This document shows positions 15,903-24,988 of a stretch of 64,000 nt of DNA, one piece after another (positions within the stretch are counted from its first letter, which is position 1; each line of letters opens with the position of its first letter). The translations under genes and the position numbers were made by a program. The stretch comes from Sphingopyxis macrogoltabida (GTDB taxonomy: Bacteria; Pseudomonadota; Alphaproteobacteria; Sphingomonadales; Sphingomonadaceae). The stretch is taken from contig NZ_CP012700.1 of assembly GCF_001307295.1 (NCBI RefSeq), positions 437,001 through 501,000 on the forward strand, given 5' to 3'. Below the pieces are notes generated by a model. The model ran no database searches. It was given only the letters and a program-made list of their open reading frames with translations, and was not told where the DNA came from.

Positions 15903-16901
15903 ATGTCTTGTTCTGTCAAACCATCGCGCCAGCGCGGCGCGCGCGCGACCCTCTACGAAGAGATCACCAGCCGGATCATCGCCGAGCTCGAAGCCGGGCG
16001 GTTGCCCTGGGTTCAGCCTTGGGATGCGGGCCGGGCCGCGGCCGGTCTCCCCTATAATGTGGTGAGCGACCGGCGCTACAGCGGCATCAACATCCTCACC
16101 CTCTGGCATGCGGTTATGAGCCGGGGCTTTCGGGGCCATGGTTTCCTGACTTTTCGTCAAGCGCTCGCGCTGGGGGGCAGTGTCCGCCGCGGCGAGCGCG
16201 GGATCGGGGTCATCTATACCCGGCGCGCGGCAGCCGACGCGTCCGAGCCCGGCGGCGGCGGGGCGGGCGAATGCAAGGGCGGCTTTTCTTTCCTGAAGCA
16301 GTTCACTGTTTTTTCGGTCGACCAGTGCGATGGCCTGCCCGACAAATATCATGTTGCCGCGCCGCCCGTGCCCGAAGGCTTGATCCTTCCGCAGGCAGCC
16401 GAGCTGATTGCAGCCACCGGGGCCGAAGTCCGCATCGGCGGCGCATCGGCCTATTACAGCCCGCGCCACGATTTCGTCGCGGTGCCGCATCCGCAGGATT
16501 TCTACGCGCCGGTTGATTGGCACCGGACCGCCTTTCACGAACTCGGTCACTGGACGGGCCATGAGAGCCGCCTGGGCCGCGATCAGAGCGGCAGTTTCGG
16601 CTCGAAGCCTTATGGTCATGAAGAACTCATCGCCGAAATGGCGGGCGCGTTCGTCTGCGCCGCGCTCGGTATCAGCCCGAGCGTGCGCCACGCCGACTAT
16701 ATCGGCTCCTGGCTTGCGATCATCCGCGAGGATCATCGCGCAATCCTGCGTACCGCCAGTGCTGCGTCGAAGGCCGCCGACTATCTGCTCGCCTTCCGCG
16801 CTGGCCCGCCGGCTCATCGCGCTGCCGCGTCGACAGCCACACCGTCCGTCCTTCCAGACGGGGTCGAGAGCCGCATGGTCAGCGGAAGGATCGCGGCATG
16901 A
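15903..16901 (+). CDS. ArdC-like antirestriction protein (ssDNA-binding domain plus zincin)
   Basis: This is a 332-residue protein. Residues 12-140 match the DUF1738/ArdC N-terminal ssDNA-binding domain (LYEEITSRIIAELEAGRLPWVQPW, NVVSDRRYSGINILTLWHA). The C-terminal part is a metallopeptidase-like domain with HELGH at 212-216 and a downstream EELIAEMAG glutamate. ArdC proteins enter recipients during conjugation and protect incoming DNA from restriction. It starts a + strand run with DUF2958 (ATGA overlap) and a ParB-like gene, typical of sphingomonad conjugative elements. The upstream 150 bp is GC-rich and shared with the divergent SOS operon. Confidence 0.9.
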   Translation: MSCSVKPSRQRGARATLYEEITSRIIAELEAGRLPWVQPWDAGRAAAGLPYNVVSDRRYSGINILTLWHAVMSRGFRGHGFLTFRQALALGGSVRRGERGIGVIYTRRAAADASEPGGGGAGECKGGFSFLKQFTVFSVDQCDGLPDKYHVAAPPVPEGLILPQAAELIAATGAEVRIGGASAYYSPRHDFVAVPHPQDFYAPVDWHRTAFHELGHWTGHESRLGRDQSGSFGSKPYGHEELIAEMAGAFVCAALGISPSVRHADYIGSWLAIIREDHRAILRTASAASKAADYLLAFRAGPPAHRAAASTATPSVLPDGVESRMVSGRIAA

Positions 16902-17299
16902 GCCTCCTCACGCCCGACATCGCCGCCCGGCTCACCGCCAACGCCCGCACCCGCATCGACGCGGTCCGGCGCGGCCTGCGCGAGCCCGACCCGAGGCCCG
17001 TGGTCCGCTTCTTCAATCCGGTCGGCGCCGCGACCTGGCTGGCCACCGAGTTGGACCCCGACGGCATATTGTTCGGCCTTGCCGATCTCGGCTTCGGTTG
17101 CCCCGAACTCGGAAGTTTCTCGCTCGCCGAACTCGAGGCGGTCCGGCTCCCGTTCGGGCTCGGCATCGAGCGCGATCTCCTGTTCGAGGCCCAGCATCCG
17201 CTGTCGGTCTACGCCGCGGCGGCCCGCGCCGCGGGTTCGGTCGTGCTGGGCGAGCGGCGCCTCGCTGCCGCGGAGCGCCGCCTCTCGGGGCGCGCGTGA
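16898..17299 (+). CDS. DUF2958 domain protein
   Basis: The 133-residue protein has the DUF2958 signature: LTPDIAARLTANAR, PVVRFFNPVGAATWLATELD and FGLADLGFGCPELGSFSLAELEAV, then GLGIERDLLFE. Members are encoded on plasmids and islands beside antirestriction and partition genes. The molecular role is not known. The ATGA overlap with ardC shows coupled translation. Confidence 0.88.
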   Translation: MSLLTPDIAARLTANARTRIDAVRRGLREPDPRPVVRFFNPVGAATWLATELDPDGILFGLADLGFGCPELGSFSLAELEAVRLPFGLGIERDLLFEAQHPLSVYAAAARAAGSVVLGERRLAAAERRLSGRA

Positions 17300-17417
17300 C
17301 GCGGATGATCTTCGGGTCCGCCGGTGGCGGACCCGCGAGGAAGAGGAAGGCCGGGGCCTCGTGACGGGCTTGACAGCCGAGGGAGTGTCCCGCGGCGGCC
17401 CGTCATGGAGAATGGCC

Positions 17418-19550
17418 ATGGCCAGTGCAAAACGAAAGATCACCCTCAGCCCGTCGCGCGATATCCCGTTCGACCGGCTTGTCCTCAGCCAGGCGAACGT
17501 CCGGCGCGTAAAGGCGGGCGTGTCGATCGGCGAACTTGCCGACGACATCGCGCGCCGCACCCTGCTGCAGAGCCTCAATGTGCGCCCGCAGCGGACCGAT
17601 GAAGGCGCGGAGACCGGCTTCTTCGAAATCCCGGCGGGCGGCCGCCGCTATCGCGCGCTCGAACTGCTCGTGAAGCAGAAGCGGCTCGCGAAGGATGCGC
17701 CGGTCCCCTGCATCGTCCAGCAGACCGCCGGCATTCTCGCCGAGGAGGACAGCTATGCCGAAAACGCCGTTCGCGAGGCGCTGCATCCGCTCGACCAGTT
17801 CCGCGCGATGCAGGCGATGGTGGACAAGGGCGCCGAAGTCGAGGCGATCGCGGCGTATTTTATGACGACGCCCGCCGTCGTTCGCCAGCGTCTCAAGCTC
17901 GCCTCGGTCGCCCCGGCGCTGCACGAGCTCTATGCCGAGGATGAAATGACCCTGGATCAGTTGATGGCCTTCACGGTATCGGACGACCATGAGCGGCAGG
18001 TCCAGACCTGGGAACTGCTCGCGCACAGCTTCAACAAGTCCCCGGCCTTCATTCGCAGCAAGCTGACCGAGAACAGCGTGCGCGCCGCCGACAAACGCGT
18101 TCGCTTCGTGTCCGCCGACGCCTATGTTGCGGCAGGCGGCAGTATCGTGCGCGATCTCTTCGAGGCGGACGATGGCGGCTGGCTGACCGACCCCGCGCTG
18201 CTCGACCGGCTCGTGTCCGAAAAGCTCGCGGCCATCGCCGAGCGCATCGGCGGCGAAGGCTGGAAGTGGGTCGAGGCTCTCGTCGATTTTCCCTATGGCG
18301 CGACCCGGGGCCTGCGCGCTCTGGGCAGCAGCGAGGTGCCGATGACGGAGGAGGAAGCGGCGCAGGTCGTCGCGCTCGAAGCGGAGGCGGACGCGCTGTC
18401 GCACAAATGGGCCGACGAGCCCGACGTTCCCGAGGAGGTGCATGCGCGCCTCGAGGCGATCGAATGCGAGATCGGTGCGCTCGCCGATCGGCCGCAGATC
18501 TTCGACGACGCCGAGGTGGCGCTCGCCGGCGCATTCGTCTCGATCGACTATGACGGGACGATCCGGGTCGACCGCGGCTTCGTGCGGGCCGAAGATGAGC
18601 CTGCCGCCGAGGAGGAAGAGGTTGCGGATGCGGCCGAGCCGAGCAACGATAACGAGCCCGATCGCGAAGCCGGCGCCGATGCAGGCGGCGAGGAGTGCGA
18701 TGGGTCGGGCGCGGATGCGGAAGAAGACACGCTGAAACCGCTGCCCGAGCGGATCGTGTCGGACCTGACGGCCTGGCGGACGCTCGCGCTGCAGGATGCC
18801 TTTGCGGCCAGCCCGCAGGCCGCCTTCGCCGCGGTGCTCCACGCGCTCGTCCTGTCGATCTTCTACCGGACCAGCCACGAGACCTGCCTCAAGCTGTCGG
18901 TATCGACGGTCTATTTCACCAACGAGCCCGCCGGGCTGCGCGACTGCGCCCCCGCCCGGTCGATCGAGGCCCGGCACGCCGCCTGGCGCGAGAAGCTGCC
19001 GACCGGGGACGCCGACCTCTGGGACGCCTTGCTTGCCCTCGATGCCAATGAGCAGGCGATGCTGTTCGCGCATTGCGCTTCGCTCGGCGTCAATGCGCAG
19101 GCCGAGATCCTGCCCAAATATCCGAACGGGCGCATCTCGGCGCACGGCGTCGAGCGCCGGATCGTCCACAGCCATGTGCTCGCGCGCGTGGTGAACCTCG
19201 ATGTCGTCGCGGCCGGCTGGCGCCCGACCGCCGACGGTTACTTCCGGGGTGTGACGAAGGCGCGGCTTCTCGCCGACGTCGCCGAAGCGCGCGGGCCCGA
19301 GTTCGCCGGCATGATCGACCATCTCAAGAAGCCGGACATGGCCCGCGAAGCCGAAAAGCTGCTCGAGGACTCGGGCTGGGTCCCCGAGCCGATGCGGACC
19401 CCCGCCCTCGAAGCGGTTGGCGGTGACGCGGATGCGGGCCACGCCGATGCCGTTCCTGGAACGGACGAGGCGGTGACCGGGACCGAAGCCCTGGGTGGGG
19501 AAGGCGACGGTGACGGCGACTGGGATGAGATGCCCGTGGCCGCCGAATGA
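17418..19550 (+). CDS. ParB/RepB/Spo0J-family partition-like protein
   Basis: This is a 710-residue protein. The N-terminal ParB/sulfiredoxin-type domain shows DRLVLSQANVRR, EIPAGGRRYRALE and EDSYAENAVREALHPLDQFRAM, followed by the helix-turn-helix ParB DNA-binding helices (YFMTTPAVVRQRLKLA). The middle holds an acidic linker (about 500-550), and the C-terminal region is typical of long plasmid-borne ParB-like proteins. I chose ATG 17418 because GGAG at 17407-17410 is well spaced for it; ATG 17412 is too close. No parA lies next to it, so it may be a transcription or nuclease-type ParB homologue rather than a classical partitioner. Confidence 0.87.
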   Translation: MASAKRKITLSPSRDIPFDRLVLSQANVRRVKAGVSIGELADDIARRTLLQSLNVRPQRTDEGAETGFFEIPAGGRRYRALELLVKQKRLAKDAPVPCIVQQTAGILAEEDSYAENAVREALHPLDQFRAMQAMVDKGAEVEAIAAYFMTTPAVVRQRLKLASVAPALHELYAEDEMTLDQLMAFTVSDDHERQVQTWELLAHSFNKSPAFIRSKLTENSVRAADKRVRFVSADAYVAAGGSIVRDLFEADDGGWLTDPALLDRLVSEKLAAIAERIGGEGWKWVEALVDFPYGATRGLRALGSSEVPMTEEEAAQVVALEAEADALSHKWADEPDVPEEVHARLEAIECEIGALADRPQIFDDAEVALAGAFVSIDYDGTIRVDRGFVRAEDEPAAEEEEVADAAEPSNDNEPDREAGADAGGEECDGSGADAEEDTLKPLPERIVSDLTAWRTLALQDAFAASPQAAFAAVLHALVLSIFYRTSHETCLKLSVSTVYFTNEPAGLRDCAPARSIEARHAAWREKLPTGDADLWDALLALDANEQAMLFAHCASLGVNAQAEILPKYPNGRISAHGVERRIVHSHVLARVVNLDVVAAGWRPTADGYFRGVTKARLLADVAEARGPEFAGMIDHLKKPDMAREAEKLLEDSGWVPEPMRTPALEAVGGDADAGHADAVPGTDEAVTGTEALGGEGDGDGDWDEMPVAAE

Positions 19551-19555
19551 GCGTT

Positions 19556-19589
19556 GGGCGGGGCGGCTTCGGTCGTCCCGCCCTTTTTT
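19556..19589 (+). terminator. Rho-independent terminator after the ParB-like gene
   Basis: A 12-bp stem (19556-19567 with 19572-19583, two G-T wobbles) closed by a TTCG tetraloop is followed by six T residues at 19584-19589. It begins six bases after the stop codon. Confidence 0.93.
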
Positions 19590-19750
19590 CGTTCGCGGCG
19601 ATCGGCGCGTGCCGCGCGTCGCGGCATATTGTTGAAACGGGCGGGCGCTCTGTGCCATCCTCCGCTCTGCCGGCAGGGGCTGCCGGCGCCGTTTGCGAGG
19701 ATCGGTCGTTGCTGGCGACCGCCGTCCCGCGCTCGTCGCCGGAGAGCCTT

Positions 19751-20779
19751 ATGGACAGCATTTCCGATATCGTCGTCCGCCTTGCCGACAATGCCGAGGC
19801 CGTCTGCCGCCGCTATCTTCCGAACGGCCGCCGCGAAGGCCGCTACTGGCTCGTCGGCGATATCCGCGGCACGCCGGGTCGCAGCCTCTATGTGCTCCTG
19901 TCCGGTGAGAGCGGTGCGCGCGGTCGGGCCGGCAAATGGACCGATGCCGCGAGCGGCGAGCATGGCGATCTCCTCGACATCATCGCCGCGAGCTGCGACC
20001 ACGCTTCGATGCGTGATACGCTTACCGAGGCGCGGCGCTTTCTGAGCCTGCCCATGCCGCTGCCGGATAGCGCTGCGCTGCGCGCTCGCAAGGTCCGGCA
20101 GGGAACGGAAGCGGCGGCGCGGCGGCTCTGGGCGGCATCGAAAACGGCCGAGGGCACGCTGGCCTCGGCCTATCTGGCGTCGCGCGGCCTTGGCATTGAA
20201 TCCGCGGCGGGATCGCTGCGCTATCATCCGCGCTGCTATTATCGCGCCTCGCGCGACGATGCTGCCAACGTGCCGTCGGCCTGGCCGGCGATGATCGCCG
20301 CGGTGACCGATGATCTGGGCGTCGTCGTCGGTGTCCATCGCACCTGGCTGGCGCCTTCGGGCGGCAAGGCGCCCGTCGCCGATCCGCGCCGCGCCTTGGG
20401 CCATCTTCTCGGGCACGGCGTTCGCTTCGGCGCTGCCGGCGAGGTCATGGCTGCCGGCGAGGGTATCGAAACCATCCTGTCGCTGCGCGAAGCGCTGCCC
20501 GAAATGCCGATGATCGCGGGGCTGTCGGCGGCACATCTCGCTGCCATCGAATTTCCGGAATCGCTGCGCCGCCTCTATGTCGCCCGCGACAGGGACCCGG
20601 CTGGGGCGGCTGCGTTGGCAACGCTCGGCGCACGCGCGGCCTCGGCAGGCGTCGCGGTCCTGCCGCTCGATCCGCGCCACGGCGATTTCAACGAGGACCT
20701 CATGGCGGTTGGTATCATGGGCCTTGTTGTCGGCGTGAGGGAGCAACTCGCGCCCGAGGATAGGGGGCTTCTGACATGA
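19751..20779 (+). CDS. DUF7146/Toprim-domain protein (primase-like)
   Basis: The 342-residue protein starts at ATG 19751 behind GGAGAG. The N-terminal part (VCRRYLPNGRREGRYWLVGDI, then AGKWTDAASGEHGDLLDIIAA) resembles the CHC2/primase-associated fold of DUF7146. The C-terminal Toprim shows the glutamate motif AAGEGIETILSLREA and the acidic ARDRDPAG segment. Such proteins are widespread on plasmids and phages of alphaproteobacteria and may prime replication after transfer. It is preceded by a terminator and therefore probably has its own promoter at 19590-19750. Confidence 0.85.
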   Translation: MDSISDIVVRLADNAEAVCRRYLPNGRREGRYWLVGDIRGTPGRSLYVLLSGESGARGRAGKWTDAASGEHGDLLDIIAASCDHASMRDTLTEARRFLSLPMPLPDSAALRARKVRQGTEAAARRLWAASKTAEGTLASAYLASRGLGIESAAGSLRYHPRCYYRASRDDAANVPSAWPAMIAAVTDDLGVVVGVHRTWLAPSGGKAPVADPRRALGHLLGHGVRFGAAGEVMAAGEGIETILSLREALPEMPMIAGLSAAHLAAIEFPESLRRLYVARDRDPAGAAALATLGARAASAGVAVLPLDPRHGDFNEDLMAVGIMGLVVGVREQLAPEDRGLLT

Positions 20780-20915
20780 TCCCGTCCTTGCGGCCGTCTG
20801 CCTCGGGGTGGCAACGCCTCTAGGTAGCAACCTTCCTGTGTGTCGTGCGATCGATCGGCCTGCCGGGCGTGAGCCGTCAGCTCGAAGCCGGCTCGCGGAG
20901 ATGGGGCGGTGCGAT

Positions 20916-21030
20916 ATTCCCGATCGGGAATTATATAGGCCCCATTCGCTTTCAAAGTCATAATATTCCCGATCGGTAAAATTACTTGAAGAGACGGTCC
21001 TCCTCTGCTACAAAATTCCCGAACGGGAAG
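20916..21030 (+). promoter_or_regulatory. hipBA promoter with three HipB-type operators
   Basis: Three related 16-bp palindromes lie at 20916-20931 (ATTCCCGATCGGGAAT, perfect), 20965-20980 (ATTCCCGATCGGTAAA) and 21015-21030 (ATTCCCGAACGGGAAG). Their centres are 49 and 50 bp apart. A promoter TTGAAG (20986-20991), 17 bp, TACAAA (21009-21014) sits between operators 2 and 3, and operator 3 directly abuts the -10. The last operator ends four bases before the hipB start codon. This layout fits autorepression by HipB, with looping between sites. Confidence 0.85.
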
Positions 21031-21034
21031 ATTT

Positions 21035-21253
21035 ATGGATATCGGTAGCATAGGGCAGATGGTGCGCCGCGTGCGCAAGCGGGCAGGGCTCCGCCAAGAC
21101 GAACTCGCGGGCGCGGCGGGCGTCGGCATCCGCTTCATCGTCGATCTCGAAGCCGGCAAGCCGACTCTCCAGGTCGGCAAGGTGCTGCATGTCCTCGACG
21201 CGCTCGGCATCGTCGTTGCGCTGACCACGCGTAGCGAAGGCCTGACGGGATGA
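21035..21253 (+). CDS. hipB: HipB-like antitoxin, XRE-family DNA-binding protein
   Basis: The 72-residue protein is almost entirely a helix-turn-helix (IGQMVRRVRKRAGLRQDELAGAAGVGIRFIVDLEAGKPTLQVGKVLHVLDALGI). In the family it binds the HipA kinase and represses the operon. The stop overlaps the hipA start (ATGA). The three palindromes upstream are its likely targets. Confidence 0.9.
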   Translation: MDIGSIGQMVRRVRKRAGLRQDELAGAAGVGIRFIVDLEAGKPTLQVGKVLHVLDALGIVVALTTRSEGLTG

Positions 21254-22506
21254 GTGTCCTCATCATTTATTGGGATGGCGTGCGGGTCGGCAATCTGGCC
21301 CGCAATGGCGAGGGCACCATGTTGTTCCGCTATGACGACGAATGGCTCGCCGATCCGGCGTTTCGCTCCATTTCGGCATCGCTTCCCCGGCAAGAGGGGG
21401 CCTTTACCCGCGCCCAAACCCGGCCCTTTTTCGCTGGCCTTCTCCCCGACGAGGGGCAGCGCGAGGCCGCCGCCCGGGCCGCGGGCGTCTCGCGGCAGAA
21501 TGACTATGCGCTGCTCGACGCCCTTGGCGGCGATGTCGCCGGTGCGCTCGTCATTCTGCCGGAAGCGGAGGCGGTGCCCGCGCCGTCGGCCGCGGCACCC
21601 GAAGCTCTCGATCAGGACGCGCTGGCGGCGCTTCTGGAAGAGCTTCCGCGCCGTCCCTTTCTCGTCGGCGACGAGGGCATCCGCATGTCGCTCGCCGGCG
21701 CGCAGCCGAAGCTTCCCGTCATATTGGTCGATGGCGCGCCGGCCTTGCCGCCGCCGGGGCAGCCGACGACACATATCGTCAAGCCCGCGATCGCCCGCTT
21801 CGAGAATAGCGTCGAAACCGAGGCCTTCGCGATGCGTCTCGCGGCGGCGGTCGATCTTGACGTTGCCCGGGTCGAGCCGCGGCGGGCGGGCGCGATCGCC
21901 TACCTCCTCGTCGAACGCTTCGACCGGCGCCTTGAGGGCGGCATCATTCGCCGTATCCACCAGGAAGACTTCTGCCAGGCGCTCGGTATCGCGCCCGAGA
22001 ATAAATATGCGATCGAGGGCGGGCCGGGCTTTGCCGCCTGCTTCGACCTCGTCCGCCGGACCTGCACGACGCCCGCGCGCGACCTGCTGCGTCTGCTCGA
22101 CGCCGCCATCTTCAATGCGGTCATCGGCAACGCCGACGCGCATGGCAAGAATTTCAGCCTTCTCTACGCAGATGATGAAGGCGACGCGGCGACGCATCTG
22201 GCACCGCTCTACGACCTGATGGTCACCGCTTATTATCCCGAAGTGGCGACCCGCTTCGCCATGCCCATCGGACGCGCGAACCAGCTCGAAAATCTCGATG
22301 CGGACGCATGGGCGCGCTTCGCTGCCGACATGCAGCTTGGCGTCCCCTTCGTCCGCCGCCGCGTATACACACTCGCAGGCCGTATACGCGACGCTGCGCC
22401 CGCTGTTGCCGCGACCCTTGCCGCAGAGGGCTGCGAAGCGTCGGTGCTGGACAACCTCGCCGCACTCGTCGCCGCGCGCGCCGACAGGATCGGCGGCGCG
22501 CTCTAG
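21250..22506 (+). CDS. hipA: HipA-family serine/threonine kinase toxin
   Basis: The 418-residue protein has the N-terminal HipA subdomain (VLIIYWDGVRVGNLARNGEGTMLFRYDDEWL) and the kinase core. Visible motifs are SLAGAQPKLPV (nucleotide loop), HIVKPA, LLVERFDR, and the catalytic GNADAHGKNFSLLY with the metal-binding APLYDLMVT. All catalytic residues appear intact, so it should be an active toxin of the type that phosphorylates glutamyl-tRNA synthetase or similar targets. Translationally coupled to hipB. Confidence 0.92.
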   Translation: MSVLIIYWDGVRVGNLARNGEGTMLFRYDDEWLADPAFRSISASLPRQEGAFTRAQTRPFFAGLLPDEGQREAAARAAGVSRQNDYALLDALGGDVAGALVILPEAEAVPAPSAAAPEALDQDALAALLEELPRRPFLVGDEGIRMSLAGAQPKLPVILVDGAPALPPPGQPTTHIVKPAIARFENSVETEAFAMRLAAAVDLDVARVEPRRAGAIAYLLVERFDRRLEGGIIRRIHQEDFCQALGIAPENKYAIEGGPGFAACFDLVRRTCTTPARDLLRLLDAAIFNAVIGNADAHGKNFSLLYADDEGDAATHLAPLYDLMVTAYYPEVATRFAMPIGRANQLENLDADAWARFAADMQLGVPFVRRRVYTLAGRIRDAAPAVAATLAAEGCEASVLDNLAALVAARADRIGGAL

Positions 22507-23057
22507 CCGGGCGCGCGCAGCGAGCTCTTGAAGACGACTTCCGGCTGTCCGGACGATCCACTCCATAGCAGCGAATGCTCGCGCTCATGAGGGTCGACGT
22601 CGCTTTGATCATCGGCATCATCGCGCGATCACGGCATCGCCATATAATCGCGATCACCGCGATCACCGCGATCATCGCAATCATCGTCCCGCCATCATGG
22701 CCCCTTTTCCGCCGATCACCCGAAGCCTGCCGATCGCCGGGAACGGTGACGGCGCCGCGATCGGGGACATCATGGTAGCGGCATGATCGCCCTGTGCCGG
22801 ACCGCGCCTTCGGCCTTCGCTGGAGGGCGACTGCGGCACGCGGGGGCGGGCGCCGCAATGTCTTGCCGGGCGGCTATTTTCCGCCGGGGCTCGCGCCCCT
22901 TTGCATCGCGAAACAAAATAGCCTTCGGCCGCCATCCTCCGCTGGCGCTTCGGCCGCGCGGGGGCTCGCCCCCTTGCGGTGCGGGCCCGCCCCGCGTGCC
23001 GCGAGGCGTCGCCGCGAAGGCCGCGAAAGGCGCGGCCGCAACCGGAGACCAAGCGCC
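22507..23057 (+). promoter_or_regulatory. Noncoding region with short repeats and a structured leader upstream of the DUF2493 gene
   Basis: No gene is supported in these 551 bases. At about 22650-22690 a 9-mer CGCGATCAC is repeated in near-tandem. At 22872-22923 GGCTATTTT pairs with AAAATAGCC and encloses GGGGC-TCGC-GCCCC (22886-22899). A second hairpin GGGGG-CTCG-CCCCC follows (22960-22973), and the sequence stays GC-rich and dyad-rich to the start codon. This looks like a folded 5' leader. I do not recognise a known riboswitch class. Confidence 0.5.
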
Positions 23058-23999
23058 ATGACCGACGATGCCGACCATCCCTATCCCGACACGTCCTTCG
23101 AACCCGGCGCGAGCGCGCATCTTCTCGAGGAAATGCAGCTCCATGGTTATCGCCCCTTCGAGGACGAACCCGACGGTCGCCCCCTTCCCGACGATCGGCT
23201 CGCGAGCGGTGCCGTCGCCGACATCTTCGATGCGCTCGCGGGCTGTCTTGTTGATACACGGATCGAACCCGATCTCGAGGATCTGCTCTGGGGCGTCGTC
23301 AATCTCTTCCATGGCGCAGGCACCCGCATCGAACGCGACCTCGACCGCAACGAGGCGGCGCAGCGCGAACTCCAGCGCGGCCAGGACGGCAGCGAAATCC
23401 GCTCGGTCGAACTCGAGCGTGCGATCGCCGAAGGCATCACCCTCATCGAGCGGCGCGACGCGATGGAATTTTTCCGCGAATGCGCCGCCGAGCAATATCG
23501 CATCCATGCCCGCAAAGCCTGGGTCCCGCGCACCGGTTCGCGCATCCGTCACCAGACGATGACCGCGGCGGTGATCGACAGCCGCGACTTCATGGACAAG
23601 AGGCTCCGCGAAAAGGCCAGGGCTTTGATCCCCGAGGGCACGCGCATCGCTTTTTCGGGCGGTCCTTCCTGCAACGATCATCAGCATATCTGGTCGGCGC
23701 TCGACCGGGTGCATGCCCGCCATGCCGACATGGTCCTTCTCCACGGCGCGACCCCGACCGGCGCCGAGCGCGCCGCCGCCTGCTGGGCCGACGCGCGCAA
23801 GGTTCCGCAGGTCGCGTTCCGCCCCGACTGGAACCGCGACAAAAAGGCCGCGCCCTTCAAGCGCAACGAGCGGCTGATCGACGCCATGCCCGCCGGGCTC
23901 ATCGTTTTCTCGGGCACCGGCATCCAGGACAATCTCGTCGACAAGGCGCGCGCGTTCGGCATCCCGGTCTGGGATTTCCGTATCCGCGAGGCACCATGA
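23058..23999 (+). CDS. DUF2493 (SLOG-like Rossmann) protein
   Basis: The 313-residue protein has a helical N-terminal half and a C-terminal DUF2493 domain: RIAFSGGPSCNDHQHIWSALDRV, ADMVLLHGATPTGAERAAACWA, and VAFRPDWNRD. The GG...HG.A.G.D/E pattern marks the nucleotide-binding SLOG fold, which in other systems senses or processes nucleotide signals. Similar genes are a fixed part of sphingomonad plasmid backbones. Start ATG 23058 follows the structured leader. Function unknown. Confidence 0.82.
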   Translation: MTDDADHPYPDTSFEPGASAHLLEEMQLHGYRPFEDEPDGRPLPDDRLASGAVADIFDALAGCLVDTRIEPDLEDLLWGVVNLFHGAGTRIERDLDRNEAAQRELQRGQDGSEIRSVELERAIAEGITLIERRDAMEFFRECAAEQYRIHARKAWVPRTGSRIRHQTMTAAVIDSRDFMDKRLREKARALIPEGTRIAFSGGPSCNDHQHIWSALDRVHARHADMVLLHGATPTGAERAAACWADARKVPQVAFRPDWNRDKKAAPFKRNERLIDAMPAGLIVFSGTGIQDNLVDKARAFGIPVWDFRIREAP

Positions 24000-24064
24000 G
24001 GTGCCGAATTGGACCTGACCGCGCTTGCCATCGGGCGAGCATGTGACCACAGAAGGAACGAGCG

Positions 24065-24988
24065 ATGCGTACCGATCTCGATCATCTCCCGGCCAACAAG
24101 CAGCGCGAGCTCGAGCGCGTGAAGGCGATCATCTTCGAAGAATTCGAGGATGCCTTGGCGCTCGGGACCATGAGCTGGAAGAAGAAGGGGCGGATCGACA
24201 AGATCATCCTCTACGGCAGCTATGCGCGCGGCGGCTGGGTCGACGAGCCGCACACCGCCAAGGGCTATCGCTCGGACTTCGATCTCCTTATCATCGTCAA
24301 CGACAAGAGGCTGACCGACAAGGTCGACTTCTGGGCGAAGCTCGACGACCGGCTGACCCGCGAGCTCGCGATCGACAAGACGCTGCACACGCCGGTGAAC
24401 TTCATCGTCCACACGCTACAGGAGGTGAACGACGGGCTCGCGCACGGGCGCTATTTCTTCATGGACGTCGCGCGCGACGGGATCGCGCTCTACGAATATG
24501 ACGACAAGGAATTGCACCAGCCGAAGCCGAAGACGCCCGAGCAGGCGCTGGCGATGGCGCGGGAGTATTTCGACGAGTGGTATCCGGCAGCGGCTGGAAG
24601 ATTAGACACCGCGAATTATACCCGCGGCCAAGGCCGTTATCGGGAGTCCGCCTTCGATACCCACCAAGCTGCGGAATTTCTCTACCACTGCGCGTTGTTG
24701 GTTTGCACTTTCTACACACCGCACGTGCACAACCTCGGATTTCTCCGGACGCAGGCAGAGCGGATCGACATGCGTCTCGTCGATGCATGGCCACGTGACT
24801 TGAAGGCCGATCGGGCCCGCTTTGAAAAGCTGAAAGAGGCCTATGTGAAGGCGCGCTATTCGAAGCATTATAGGATCAGCGGTGAAGACCTGCTCTGGCT
24901 GTCGGACCGTGTCGTGGAACTTGGCCGCGCAGTGCTTGCTATCTGCTCGGAGCGGATCGCGGCATTGGAGGAGGCGCTACGCCGATGA
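24065..24988 (+). CDS. Nucleotidyltransferase-HEPN fusion protein
   Basis: This is a 307-residue protein. The N-terminal MNT-type nucleotidyltransferase has the GSYARG motif and the metal-binding SDFDLLI pair separated by an insertion. The C-terminal HEPN domain (about 165-300) starts ARGQGRYRESAFDTHQAAEFLYHC and contains an RYSKH motif resembling the RX4-6H RNase motif. In MntA-HepT systems the two domains are separate proteins, the transferase AMPylating and silencing the HEPN RNase. Here they are fused. AAGGAACG precedes the ATG. The next gene overlaps by ATGA. Confidence 0.85.
   Translation: MRTDLDHLPANKQRELERVKAIIFEEFEDALALGTMSWKKKGRIDKIILYGSYARGGWVDEPHTAKGYRSDFDLLIIVNDKRLTDKVDFWAKLDDRLTRELAIDKTLHTPVNFIVHTLQEVNDGLAHGRYFFMDVARDGIALYEYDDKELHQPKPKTPEQALAMAREYFDEWYPAAAGRLDTANYTRGQGRYRESAFDTHQAAEFLYHCALLVCTFYTPHVHNLGFLRTQAERIDMRLVDAWPRDLKADRARFEKLKEAYVKARYSKHYRISGEDLLWLSDRVVELGRAVLAICSERIAALEEALRR

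Noticed and set aside
15204..16817. A single 537-codon - strand gene covering the ArdC region
   Set aside because: Only its last 109 codons look like a protein (Cys pairs). The rest is antisense to ArdC, so the gene was shortened to GTG 15533.
17403..19658. A 751-codon - strand frame opposite the ParB-like gene
   Set aside because: Codon-bias shadow without domains. The + strand gene has RBS, ParB motifs and a terminator.
22640..22700. CRISPR array
   Set aside because: The repeat units are about 9 bases and contiguous, with no spacers. No cas genes are present in the window.
22575..22778. A 67-codon + strand frame with Ile/Ala-rich hydrophobic repeats
   Set aside because: The hydrophobicity comes from the near-tandem CGCGATCAC repeats. 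No RBS and no family.
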